Shown here: piece by piece, positions 42,708 to 53,269 of the stretch
Layout: every line of letters begins with the position of its first letter
Numbering within the stretch: the first letter of the stretch is position 1
DNA from: Craspedostauros australis
Lineage: Eukaryota; Bacillariophyta; Bacillariophyceae; Mastogloiales; Achnanthaceae
Reading direction: 5' to 3'
Assembly: GCA_026770025.1 (NCBI GenBank)
Contig: JAMXDE010000014.1
Span: 1,240,001-1,304,000, forward strand
DNA: 64,000 nt
The notes under the pieces: model-generated
Told to the model about the DNA's origin: nothing
What the model saw: the letters and a program-made list of their open reading frames with translations, nothing else
The model's database searches: none
Translations under genes and position numbers: made by a program

Positions 42708-43978
42708 CTATGGCACAAGGAGGAGGTACTCCTCCATACTCATCTTGTTCAAATCGTACCTTGCAGACTGTTGATTACCGTATAGAGTGCAGTGCAGGTT
42801 TGTGAAGAGTGCAGTGCAGGTTTGTGAAGAGTGCAGTGCAGGTTTGTGAAGAAGGCAGCAGTGTAGTAGATATTCGTGAGCGGACTGCCGTAGATTCGCA
42901 TCACCTTGGTTACATCCAGCCAAGGGAAGAGCTTCACGATTTCCTTGAACTGCCACTCGACGCAAATGCGCACCGCAGACATCTCCCTGTTGATGATAGC
43001 TTCAGGTGATCCGCAAACAATGTTGCTGAAACCACCGAACACATACACACGGTTGGCATACGCTGGATCCCCGTAGAGGCGGTAGATTTTGTTTGGGCCA
43101 TCCAATGGCATGATGTCTTCCATTTACTGTTCGACCTGGCTCTCCAGCAGTATGAAACCACCATGGCGATTTGCAGAGATGGGTCCGTAGAAGTGCATCA
43201 TCAATCTATCTGTAGCTGACACTCCTTGATACTTGATGCCGTGACATCGCTTGTGGCCTGAGCATGCGAACTCCTGATGGATGTGTGGGCGACACGTTTT
43301 TCGCATTGTTCCATCGATGAAGCCGACGACGTTGTCAACGATCCCATCAGTCGCTCTCTCGACGTAGTCAGCATACATCTCGAAACGATGCGCGAATGTC
43401 TGCATGTTGTCGAAGTAGGGACGGCCGATGTCATGAAAATGGCCACAGAAGGTGAGAATCACAGCGGATAACTTCGACATCCCAACTCCAAAGACAACCC
43501 CCATGTCAGCCAGAGTGCCCCGATGCGCCAGGCGATACAGCATGTAGAGCATGCCAGTTTCGAAGGGCACACTGTATCCGTATTGGCAGGTGATGGCCTC
43601 GGAAGTTGTTGCGCCAGATACTCCCTCGAATTTGGGCCAAAGGCATCCAAGCATGCGTTGAAGGGAGCATTTTCGGAACCGGAAGTGGACGATGGCCTGC
43701 ATCTCCGAAAGATGTTCAATTCGAATTGGCACTTTCTGACGATTTGAGGGTGGTGCGATGGGGCCGTAGTATCGCATTTGCAGGTGAAGCAAATGAAGCC
43801 CGAGCTCGATGACGAGATCGAAGTTCTCATCCAGGAAAGACTGATCGAACAAGGGTTCGTTGGCGTTGTCCTGTGCCTGCTGCAGTTGCTGCAACTCGTC
43901 CGCGAAAGTGAAGAATGCTATCCTTGCGTGTTTGCAAGCTTCACGCTCTGGAAGATAGTTCCAACTCCTCTTCCCCAT
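42708..43978 (-). pseudogene. PIF/Harbinger transposase 3, broken
   Basis: A different Harbinger lineage from copies 1 and 2. Minus frame from 43978: LQMRYYGPIAPP, VSGATTSEAITCQYGY, HRGTLADMGVVFGVG, then VGFIDGTMRKTCRPH (first Asp), CSGHKRCHGIKYQGVSA and MMHFYGPISANRHGGF. TAA at 43124-43126 follows SQVEQ. The same frame continues with YRLYGDPAYANRVYVFGGF (second Asp), INREMSAVRICVEWQFKEIV (Glu region) and SPLTNIYYTAAFFTNLHCTL. There a triplicated 22-bp unit shifts the frame; the true ending (YGNQQSARYDLNK) lies in another frame down to 42708. One stop plus one repeat expansion have inactivated it. Confidence 0.8.
42785..42850 (-). repeat. 3 x 22-bp tandem repeat in transposase
   Basis: Three perfect 22-bp units (core GTGCAGTGCAGGTTTGTGAA). 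Removing two of them (44 bp) puts the frame from FFTNLHCTL into YGNQQSARYDL, the expected end of a Harbinger transposase. Confidence 0.9.
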
Positions 43979-44582
43979 TGCAATTGGATGGTGTCTGTAA
44001 ATGCGGAAGGGAGAAGATCAACGATATACACGAGGAGGTATGCAGTGCGGATGGAGGTAACGACAAGGCGAGAAATTCAACGGCAACGCGTCCGACGCAG
44101 ATGAATGAAACTGATGAGACGGGTACAGCTCAGGGATGCCGATGTGGATGTGACGAACAAAATGTGACGGTCGGATGGATGAATGAGACGATGGAGCACA
44201 GGAGCCATTTAGAAAATTCCATTTTCCTTTCTAGTCTTGCTTACGACCCTCTTGATTCTAATATTAGTTCACGGTCGGTGACGTCGGTCATTGTTCGGGC
44301 CGTTAGTTTCAGACGTTATTGATAGTCACAGTGCGTGTCGTTTCGGGAAACTGGTTTCGGGTTTCAGGTTATCTCTAATAACTTGAAAAAATGCACAATT
44401 ACATCCTTTTTTGTTTGCATGTTTCTATTTCCCCTGCTCTCCGTCAATCACAAGAGAGAAAGAGAGAGGGTGCTGATGCCACACCACACATCCTTCAGTC
44501 CATACTTGCAAAACACTTCTCTGCCATCGATTCGTGCTATTGTATTTCAATACATGCGCCTGCTCGGAGTGCATGATACAAT
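43979..44582. other. Transposon/host boundary, no gene seen
   Basis: Contains the upstream region of the minus-strand Harbinger gene and, near the right end, the presumed promoter and 5' UTR of RIC8. No core promoter motif can be asserted. Confidence 0.5.
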
Positions 44583-46427
44583 ATGGAGTTTGCAAGCCGG
44601 TTGTTGAGGATCTACGGATGCTCCGATGTGGAGAATGATGAAGCTGCAATGGATGAGAGCGATGATGGTCAAACCGCCATGTTGGAGTCGCTGACGGCGT
44701 TCAATGAAGAAATCGAGGCGCTTCTCGCCACGGGAGGTGCTCCCATCACCTCATCAACCTCCTCTGCCTCGCAGCACCAGGAGAATTCGCAACCATCACC
44801 GGAATCCCTCGCAAGGATTTCAAGGTTGCAGCACAAACTCATCTTCCAATCGTTGCGCCTTTGCATTCCAACAGGTGATGCGAATGACGATGCAAGCCAA
44901 GGCCACAGCGCAATTGCAGGCGCAAGTGCAAGTGCGACCAGAGTGGATGGCGATACAGCCACATCCTCATTACCATCAACGTCGCTGTCGCCGCCATCAT
45001 CCATCGAGGAGGCCAACGAACGCTGCAGAACTCTCACTGCTCTTCTCGGCAAGCAGGATGATTCATGGCATCCCAATCGGCTGCGGCTGGGTGCCTGCCG
45101 AACCCACATCCGAACTGGGAAGAACATGCTGCGGTGGTACAGCCAGATCTATCTGGAGGCAACCAAGCCACACCGCCAAGTGCCGGGGCCATTGCATGAA
45201 ATCCAATCCAGAGATTTCGTGGCCCTCCTAATGCACGTTCTGGAAAGCTCATCCAGATATAACCACCAGCAGCAACAGCAGCAGCAGCAAGAAGAAGAAG
45301 AGTCGGAAGATCCACTCAAGCTCCAGAACTACATTGCCATGACGCTCTTTTATGCGACGTACTCGCCTGCACCCGGAGATTGGGTCGCCGACGATTCACT
45401 CCAGCATCTCAACACGACGTTGCAGTTTCCCAACCGCATTCTCAATCTTCTGCTGCGGCATGATTCTGTGGAACTGGCGCTTGCGCTGCTTCGCAACGTG
45501 CACTGCGCCTTGGTGTGTTTTCCGGGTGGAAGGAAGTGCATTTCAGATGCCGAGGTGTCATGGTTGCCGGTCAAGCCCGGCAGCTCGTCTTCCGTCACAT
45601 CCGTCGCTTCGTGGGCACCGCAGCATGATGGCAAGGTGACATTCCGGACTCTGCTTTCCAACATCGTCATCCACGTCGTCAAGCGATATCAACTAGGTCC
45701 GAACGCATCGCAAACTATGGACAGACAGTCCAAGTCGCCCATTTCGCAAGACTCCGCATTGAGGGCCCTGACGGAGATTTTCAACATACTTTACGCCATG
45801 CGATATCCCATACAAATCGATGACGGAACAACGAGTACACAAGCGAGCCTCTCGAACGCCCTCGTCGACCTGCTGATGTTCTCCGGCGACGATACGCACG
45901 CGAAGAATTGTGCCTTGGCGGTCGTCACGTTGCTCATGGACGCGCCGGCGGCTGAATTCGCTACGTACCTCCTGAAACGCGATGCAGTCCCGCAGTTGCT
46001 CGCCATCCTCGACGAGCAGATCTCGTGGATGCTATCGAACACGGTCGTGGGCGACAAAGGTGCAGCGGCGGTCACTCCCATCCTCGTCCTTCTCTACAAA
46101 TACTGCGCGTGCGATCCCGACTTTCGAGCCGCTGTCAAGCGCATCGTGTTCCCGCCTGAAAGTGACGTCGCCATCCAGGCTGAGGAGCAGAAGCTGGATA
46201 GCAACAGCAGCAGCAACATGTCGCCGTTGGATGCGCCGAAGGATACCCTGCGCTGGAAGCTCGTTCAGCTGCTGACTTGGACAGAGAGCCACGTCAAACG
46301 ATTTGCAGGAGAACTTCTGTGGATCCTCAGTTCCTCCGATTCCAAGGAGTTCATTCGCAGGGTGGGCCTTGGCAACGCATTGCCAATCCTCGGTGTCAAA
46401 GGTCTCGCGCAGATTCCGGGATCTTAG
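44583..46427 (+). CDS. RIC8: RIC8/synembryn-like G-alpha chaperone and GEF
   Basis: Single open frame of 614 aa. Ric-8 proteins are armadillo-repeat chaperones and nucleotide-exchange factors for heterotrimeric G-alpha subunits, acting in the cytoplasm and at the plasma membrane. The match lies in the C-terminal half: ALTEIFNILYAMRYPI, then NCALAVVTLLMDAP, then a VTPILVLLYKYC..RAAVKRIVFPP block (around residue 495) and VKRFAGELLWILSS with RRVGLGNALPILGVKGL at the end, matching the family pattern VK..AE.LFVLC..YTGYGNAAGLL..GL. Two low-complexity insertions are present: Ser/Ala-rich at ~55-140 and Gln/Glu at ~229-240. The ATG at 44583 is the first of the open frame. The ataxin-10 family, another armadillo protein, was considered, but the C-terminal block fits Ric-8 better. 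It converges on PAF1. Confidence 0.7.
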   Translation: MEFASRLLRIYGCSDVENDEAAMDESDDGQTAMLESLTAFNEEIEALLATGGAPITSSTSSASQHQENSQPSPESLARISRLQHKLIFQSLRLCIPTGDANDDASQGHSAIAGASASATRVDGDTATSSLPSTSLSPPSSIEEANERCRTLTALLGKQDDSWHPNRLRLGACRTHIRTGKNMLRWYSQIYLEATKPHRQVPGPLHEIQSRDFVALLMHVLESSSRYNHQQQQQQQQEEEESEDPLKLQNYIAMTLFYATYSPAPGDWVADDSLQHLNTTLQFPNRILNLLLRHDSVELALALLRNVHCALVCFPGGRKCISDAEVSWLPVKPGSSSSVTSVASWAPQHDGKVTFRTLLSNIVIHVVKRYQLGPNASQTMDRQSKSPISQDSALRALTEIFNILYAMRYPIQIDDGTTSTQASLSNALVDLLMFSGDDTHAKNCALAVVTLLMDAPAAEFATYLLKRDAVPQLLAILDEQISWMLSNTVVGDKGAAAVTPILVLLYKYCACDPDFRAAVKRIVFPPESDVAIQAEEQKLDSNSSSNMSPLDAPKDTLRWKLVQLLTWTESHVKRFAGELLWILSSSDSKEFIRRVGLGNALPILGVKGLAQIPGS

Positions 46428-46844
46428 TGGGAGATGGGTAATGCGCAAGTCAATATGAAAAGATACGACGCATCCGTTCAACTCGTGGTATGGTCGAATG
46501 TTCCAAGTACTAATACATACGCGCACTCGCATTTCATCACATTTTGACAGGGTACGGGCATGGTAGTGTCACTGGTACGAGTACATCCACAGCTGTGCGG
46601 GGCTTTCTCATAGAGCATTGCTTTGCTTCAGTCAAGGAGGTTTCCACTACGAAAACAATTGTACGTGCAGCTACATGCAAATAACCGACTTGGAGACCTT
46701 ACACGATTCCCAGTCTGCGTTTTGGTTCTCATCCCGTCGTCTGTGGCATGTCGAATGTACTCTAGAGAGTAGAACACTCATGTGTATGTACGAGCATCAT
46801 GATGGTGCGGGGGCTTGACCTCGATCCACGGCGCCTGGTCTCTC
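46428..46844. other. 3' intergenic between convergent RIC8 and PAF1
   Basis: 417 bp holding both 3' UTRs. Nothing else seen. Confidence 0.7.
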
Positions 46845-48254
46845 TTAGTCTTCAGCAACAATAGTTTTGTTCGTGTTCATGAAGGTTCCTTCGTTGTCGC
46901 TACCGCTGTCGTCATCCGAATCAACTCCCATGGTCGACAGTCCAGACTGTGCAACGCCACTGCCACCTGCGTGCGTACCATCCCCAATCTCAGCGATCTT
47001 CTCATCAAACTCCTTCTGATCCTCTGTGGACATATCGCGACGCGTGATAAGCATCTCGAGATTCCTCTTCTTCAATGGACGGCCCGTGGATAGGTTGACA
47101 CGAGATGAGATGGGAAGGTAGCTTGCCTCGTTCGAGTCCTTGTCAATGAGAATGCAAAAGTTGAAATGCGGAATATCCTCCTCCTTCAGCGGGACGACAT
47201 CCAAATCGTACTGCTGGATTGCCTGCAACCGAGCTCCGGACCCCGATGCCGGAACGAAGAGCTGACAAGACATTCCGGCGCTGGTGTCCTTCTGATGCAC
47301 ATTGGCGACGTAGGAACGACCGAGCTTGTCTTCGTCTCCAGGTGTCTTGTCCATGATGACGTGCGTGAATGTGTGGCCCCAGAAATCCAGGTTGGGTAGG
47401 AATGGCATCTCGCTGACTGGTTTCAGATGCTTCCTGGTCGGATGCTTGACGACAGGTGCCAGCACCTGCTTGAAGGTCTCAGCGATACCCTCCGGCTTGC
47501 GTCGTCGCGACAAGCTCTGCTGCTTGATGTCGAGATCCTCCGCGAGCTGCGCCTTGGTCTGCGCGAGGGACTTGAAGTCGTGCACCTTCCTGGTGTAATC
47601 GTTGGACAAGTACGTCGTCTTCTTCATCCAGCTCTGCATGGTCTCATCCAGAACACGCGAGAAGGCCTTCTTGTTGGAGGTCGTGGAGGCAGACGCCGAG
47701 GATTTCGACTTGATGGTGAACTTGCTCGGCGACTTTCCAACAAGCGCCAGACGAGCACTAGCTCTGTCATGATCACGGCGCTTCTTCAATTCTTCGGCGG
47801 CTGTATCACCGAGGGATCCTGTCCATTCCAGCAACGCCAAGTCAGCCGCCGGCAGCTCCGGCACGGCGTCCGACGATTTGTAGAGACCGGGATCCATGGC
47901 GGATGGTGCCAAGGGGACGCCGAGATCCGCTTCGTTGTGCAGCTTCCACCGGTACATGACTTCCACAGCGTTCATCGGTCGGTACCGGCTTGCATCTGCG
48001 AGAGCGCCATCCAAGCCATTGCCGACAAAGCAGGGACCGACGGGAGGGCGCGGTGGTGCATTGCGGAATCGAAAGTCGATGTGAAATCCCTTCGCTCTCT
48101 GCGTGAACAGATCCTGGAAGGTGGATGTATCGATTCCCGATTCTCCAGTTTTGGCGCGCTTGGCATCGCCACCTCCGCCAGCGCCGTGCTTCTGCAGCGT
48201 CTTTCTCGCGTGCTCCTTTCGTTTCCGTCTCTTCTCCTTCTCGGCGTCGGACAT
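46845..48254 (-). CDS. PAF1: PAF1, RNA polymerase II-associated factor 1
   Basis: 469 aa from the ATG at 48254, ending TNKTIVAED. Paf1 is the scaffold of the nuclear PAF1 complex, which travels with RNA polymerase II, supports elongation and promotes histone H2B ubiquitination and H3 methylation. Family hallmarks visible: a basic N-terminus (KEKRRKRKEHARK), DFRFRNAPPRPPVGP (residues ~55-75), MNAVEVMYRWKL, WMKKTTYLSNDYTRK, and a C-terminal core with LPNLDFWGHTFTHVIMD, FNFCILIDKD and RVNLSTGRPLKKR. The last ~60 residues are acidic and Gly/Ser-rich (SDDDSGSDNE), normal for the family. The open frame extends 12 codons further up, and a candidate 5' exon lies at 48754-48689, so the true N-terminus is not settled. 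Confidence 0.85.
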   Translation of the reverse strand: MSDAEKEKRRKRKEHARKTLQKHGAGGGGDAKRAKTGESGIDTSTFQDLFTQRAKGFHIDFRFRNAPPRPPVGPCFVGNGLDGALADASRYRPMNAVEVMYRWKLHNEADLGVPLAPSAMDPGLYKSSDAVPELPAADLALLEWTGSLGDTAAEELKKRRDHDRASARLALVGKSPSKFTIKSKSSASASTTSNKKAFSRVLDETMQSWMKKTTYLSNDYTRKVHDFKSLAQTKAQLAEDLDIKQQSLSRRRKPEGIAETFKQVLAPVVKHPTRKHLKPVSEMPFLPNLDFWGHTFTHVIMDKTPGDEDKLGRSYVANVHQKDTSAGMSCQLFVPASGSGARLQAIQQYDLDVVPLKEEDIPHFNFCILIDKDSNEASYLPISSRVNLSTGRPLKKRNLEMLITRRDMSTEDQKEFDEKIAEIGDGTHAGGSGVAQSGLSTMGVDSDDDSGSDNEGTFMNTNKTIVAED

Positions 48255-48688
48255 CTTGGATTGCGCCAGCTGGAAAAGGTGGGGAAGCATCGAGAAGACA
48301 ACCGTTCGCCATTGCGATTGGAATCACGACGGGTCAGATGACATGGTGCATGCGACGAGCATGGTGGTGGAATATGTCGGCATGCGCATGCGCAGTTGTA
48401 TACCATGCGGATGCAAGACTACACGTCCGGATCGAGTGCCGACACTCCATTGGTATGGTCGAGGAGAGGAGAGTGGAGCAGTCATTCTTCAATCGGCACC
48501 TTGTCTGATCTTGTGAAGCAATAGCCAAGCTCTCGTGGCACTCTGCATGGAATGGATCCTTTTGTCAGGCCTTCCCTTGCGGCGTGCCTTGCCTTGCAAC
48601 ATGCCTAGACGCGCCATGTCATTCCAGTCATTCCACATTGCATGTTGCGCACATTCCTGTGCCAGCTGCGTGATAACCGCGTGCTTAC

Positions 48689-48754
48689 CTTGCGCTTGGC
48701 TCGCCGATCAGCCTCCTCCCTCCGGTGCCTCTCATCATCAGGTACGCCACTCAT
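48689..48754 (-). other. Candidate 5' coding exon of PAF1
   Basis: ATG at 48754 opens 22 codons (MSGVPDDERHRREEADRRAK + RK), ending exactly at a good donor (AAG|GTAAGC). An AG directly before the PAF1 ATG (48256-48255) would splice in phase 0 across a 434-bp intron, joining two charged, Lys/Arg-rich stretches. It is also possible that PAF1 starts at 48254 and this is a chance ORF. Confidence 0.35.
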
Positions 48755-49492
48755 GGTTGCTGTCTGTTTGTTGCCTTCTTGTGGCGGACTTGTATGGTAT
48801 GCTACGAGTAGCGTGGAGCAAAGCAGCGTGGAGCCAATCGACTTGGCAGCCCTGTTCGTGGTGGATGATGAAGCAATCAAGTAATCAAGTCATCAATCGA
48901 TCAAATTCATTCGCAACTCAAAGATGATCGCGGTCGTGGCAGTACCAATACTCCACAAATGGAGCAGAGTATGGTGCGGCGCTCTTGTTCTGCTCTCGGT
49001 TTGTGTTTGTGGAGATCGTCATCGCTCCCTTTCTTTTGTTGGCTGTTGTTTTGTGTTGTTGTTGTTTTTACGTTGTGTCCGCTGTGTCCGCTGTGTCCAT
49101 CGCGTTGATTTTATGGGACGATATTTTTGCTGTTGCCATAGACTGGCGCTTCGGGACTAGATGCTACTTCAGCACGAGGACAGGTAGTTTGCAAACTATG
49201 GAGTCTCCTGACGGACTAGCCGTACCAATGGTCGCCTCTGCACTCTACATTGTAAATTGTACATTATACACTCTACACTTTGCTCTACCCGAATCTGCAG
49301 CCATTCCAACACCATGTCGACACCCGCAAAACCGAACTGTTGATACGCGAGTGGAAGTCCCATGGAGTACCAGAAGCAGGATACGCCATGTTTTCATTGC
49401 ATGTATTATATTTTGCAATAGAGTATGCGATTCCAATAACTGCTGTGGAAAAGACAGTGCGAGCGACCTATCCAATCAGCCGATGTTATCTG
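48755..49492. other. Intergenic, no gene seen
   Basis: Upstream region of PAF1 and 3' flank of the polymerase gene. Plus-strand ORFs here are overlaps without motifs. Confidence 0.55.
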
Positions 49493-52355
49493 TCATCTTT
49501 TCCTTCGGAAGAAGTCGTCAATGTGATGTTTCGTCTTCCTCTTCGTTTTCTTTGGCGGCGGTTGGGACGGGATGGATTTCCTTACCTCTGCCGCAACATC
49601 TGGTGGAAGTTGGCTCAGCACGGACGGATCGATGTCATCCCAACACCGCGGGTGGTTGCCAACAGATGGACGGGACGAGTACGGAGGTTCCAGACTCGAA
49701 CGTGTTGGCGGAAGCAATTGCGCGGCATGCTGGCTTGGAGGTCTTTTCATATGCTCATTCTGCGATGTCTGCCGCTGTGGCCGCGTTCGTGCAAAGAAAG
49801 CACGGAAGTTGCCGCCGGTTCCACCATCATCACTTCCATACTCTCCATCCACTTTGTCAGCTTGCGCCTTTTCCTCGGTTTGCTTGACGTCGCCAAAATT
49901 GGAAACAGCGAGATTCAGTCTGGTGATATTGATGTTCACACCTCGCGTGTGCAGTAGGTGCGTCAGTAATGGATATGCCCTCTCTTTCAATCGTCTGCTG
50001 TGTCGATTCAAGTCGGATCCTTGGAGGATGCAGTCTCCGTCCATACCGCACTGCTTGCTGATCGTCTTGAATGGTCTTCTTCGGTCGTTCTGTCCAACGT
50101 GGAGTTGCTCCGCTTCCAACACGAATCGAATGGTGACTCTCAGGGTTGCCGGATTGCCAGCCTCGGCTTGTTTCGACCAAGACTTGCGATCTCGCAGCAA
50201 GCGAGGGAGACGATCCAGTAACTGGTCAAGAGCCCCAAAGACTCGATCCATGCTGACTAGGGTGCCTCGGCAGAATGAATCTTCCACTGAAACGGTTTTC
50301 GGAAGAGCGCCGCCATCATCAACCACTTTTGTGTCGTCGATACCTCTACATCGTGCAATGATCGAATCGCACCGTTTCTTGCTGCTGCTGTTGCTGCCGT
50401 TGTTGCTGTGGTTATTGTTGTTGTTGCTGCTGCTGTGAGTGCTGCATGCATGCATCGAAAGAGAGAGAGAGAGAGGGAAGCGGTGCGATGGTTCGCGTCG
50501 CATGAGAAAAGGAGGATGTCGGAGAGAGAAGGCCAAGTTGGACAGCATTTTAGAGGTTGCGATTTGCGTCCGAGGAGCCTTGCACATGCTCCACTTTGGC
50601 TCGACTGGCGTGCTCTGCGGATTCGTTTGCGTCCATGATCACTGCCACAGAACTTACGCGACACCTTGTTGAGATGGTAGGTTCTCAACAGACCTCAAAA
50701 TTGTTTGATACGGCAGCATCAACAAATGGCTGATCATCCGGTTGCATGTTTGCATTTCCGTTTGCGGATGAATTTCCATTCGGACCCCCGTTCCAAATTG
50801 CAATTGCCATGGTTGTAGATGAATGGTACGGGTGAAGAATGGTCACAATCGGTAGTGTTAGCAAAGGAGCTTCGACGGCAAGATCACGATTGTATGCAGG
50901 ACAGTGCTTGGACCCCTCCAGAGAGCACATGCGTGCACACAGTTGAATCGCAACCCACAGCCCACAGCATTCATGGACCAATCAAACGCACCGAACTTTC
51001 CAAAACTTCGGACGCCCCACAGCGCCATCCAATCTGCCTTCAATGCCAAGCGAATTTGCGCATGATGGGACGACATGAAAGTCGCTCAATCCTTGGTCGA
51101 GAGCCTTGAGAAGGCGGCTGCCGATGGTGTGCACTTTCCGTAGCGGCATCTCGTACATCAATTCATGGCACCGCCACGGGAGTAGCACATTTGTGGATTG
51201 AGGCTTCTTGACATCCACCGCAATCTTGGCAAGCTGCGGCGAGACGGACACGCCAATGGTAGTGAAGAAGCCTGTCGAATCAAAGACCTCCTTGCGCACA
51301 CGAAGCGCCAAGTGAGCGCACATCATCAATCGCCGTCGGCAGTTGTGCTGTTGTTCCAGAATCAACCGCCCCATCCCATCACTTGTTCCGCCGCGTCCAA
51401 GATTCATTCTTACACGATGGGCATTTCGTCGAGACTTCGGAATGGCTTGGTCATTGTATCCATTTCTGTTCGTGCTGCGGATAATGCTCACGGCGCCGCT
51501 CTGATCTTCCACGAGGGTTGTCTCGCAATCTCCACAACTTCCGTCGCCATAGACAAACGGATCCACGTTTGTCCGATCAGCTCGGGCAACACCGTCGTCG
51601 CTGTTGATGTCACTGCAGGTATCGGCAATCCCAACGAGGGATGAAAGATCCGCCATCATCTCATCCATGCCACTGCCGCGCTGGATGGCGACAATTGCCT
51701 TGGTCATTCCAACTTGTTGGCTGTGACGAGACCGGTGCTCCTGTTCGACGTTGCGCAGTGCCTCGCGAAATGCGTCGTATATCTTCCGAGAGTACCGCCT
51801 GTAACGCTCCAAATCACTCCCATCGACGATCATCAAATCGGGACACTTGCGCAGTGCTTCTGATTTCAGCTGCAGTTTCGTCACTCCATGCCTCCGCGCT
51901 TCGTAGTTGCACGTCACCACGATGTGTTTCTGTCCAATGGCCAGTTTGGGAGGCGGATCACGGTTGCGCAAGTCCCTGTCAATTTCTTCACACTGGCAGT
52001 AGAAGCAATCGATGTCAAGGTGCAGGACGGATCGTTGCCAAAGAGCCTCGAATCTGGTTTCTACATCGTCGTCAGCGTCCAGACTGAGGGCATGGTGAAG
52101 CACTGCATGATTCGCATCATCGCAGATCCATGAGCGATGGTTTGCGACTGCACCTGGATGGTTGCTGACACGATGCCTCGCTTCTGCTGCTGATGATTGG
52201 GACGATCGGGATGACGCATGCTCAATTCCATTGTGGCAACCAGGCGCTCGGCTTTCATGATCAAGATGGTTGCGAGTGATGCGGATGCTGCTGTCGCTGT
52301 CGCTGTCACTATCGCTTTCACTGCTCGCGGACAGATCACCGTAGTACCGAGGCAT
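49493..52355 (-). CDS. POLI: Y-family DNA polymerase, iota-like
   Basis: Translesion polymerase acting at stalled replication forks. Exon 1 begins at the ATG at 52355 (MPRYYGD, Ser/Asp-rich). The palm has LHLDIDCFYC (Asp114, Asp116), HIVVTCNYEARRHGVTKL and SGMDEMMADLSSL (Asp231, Glu232), the sequence style of Pol iota rather than eta or kappa. After KVHTIGSRLLKAL a first intron of uncertain borders follows. A short exon (..ILRSVENLPSQQGV) ends at GTAAGT (50657); the last exon (50381-49493) carries RCRGIDDTKVV, PKTVSVEDSF and a little-finger region (LRVTIRFVLEAE). Near the end are a ubiquitin-binding motif (DIDPSVLSQLPPDVAAEV) and a PIP-like KHHIDDFFRRK for PCNA. Rev1 or Pol eta are less likely alternatives. 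Confidence 0.75.
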
Positions 52356-53269
52356 CGAGCCGCTCTATTCCCGTAGCGTATCCCTGTATTCGTCCTCGCT
52401 CTCTCTCTCTCTCTGTGTTCGTGGTGGGGAGTATGTATGGTAGTGCGAATGGTACCATGCGTCTGTCACGTCGCTCACGTCTGTTTCTCTCTCATTGACG
52501 CTCCTCGTTCGCCTCTTTTCATTGCCGACAGCTACCCCGAATGATGTTCTTCGTCTTGTCGGTCAGCTGGACAGTCGCCCGTTGATGAAATGGTCGTTGC
52601 AAAGTGCAATCGATGAGAGTAGAGGCTAGTGGAGCAGAACAGTTGCGCATCCTTGCGATGCATTGTAATATTATATTGTATTATATAATATTGTGTAATA
52701 CGAGCAATGGTGCGATTGTTGTGGAGAAGAGTACTATGTATTCTTCTATGTGCGTCGGACGATGGCCGAACCGCGGTTGTGTTCCAATAGTCTTTGGTTT
52801 TGCGTGTCCACGTTCATTCCTCAACAATTTTTGGCGCGAAGAACAAATCAACGAACGAAGAGCATCGAGTCGACGAAGTCGAGTTGGAAATCAATGCGGC
52901 TTCAGAAGGCAACTAGCAGAGCGGTGCGAGCCACGACCTACGAGTTACAAGATACGTGTTGTGGATCCATGAACGCCTCCGTGTTGCTCAAGTTGAATGT
53001 GGCCGCGGCATCACGTCCCTGTAGGAGGGACGCTTGTGCATGCGAACATGTTGCCTACTCTACTTGCGTATAACATCTGCGTTCACTCTGGGATGTACTC
53101 ACTGATCAAGACCACGTTTGGATGGCTCCCAAGGAGATGATAATGGGTACAGCAGGTGGATGTGTCCCTTCTTGCTCATGTCAAGAAGTCGGTCAATCAT
53201 CTCACACAGTATGTATTCATCTTCGTTCTCATTGATAGTCGCACCATATAGTACAATGCCATTTCAGAA
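52356..53269. other. Intergenic, no gene seen
   Basis: Upstream region of the polymerase gene, with a CT run near 52,400 and an AT-rich TTATATTGTATTATATAAT stretch near 52,670-52,695. Plus-strand ORFs have no motifs. Confidence 0.55.

Noticed and set aside
44583-46427. Ataxin-10 assignment
   Set aside because: Also an armadillo protein, but the block ending GLGNALPILGVKGL and the KRIVFPP segment match the Ric-8 pattern better.
52604-53073. Overlapping plus-strand ORFs of 107-122 codons
   Set aside because: No motif, no conserved start context, and located in the upstream region of the polymerase gene; probably chance.
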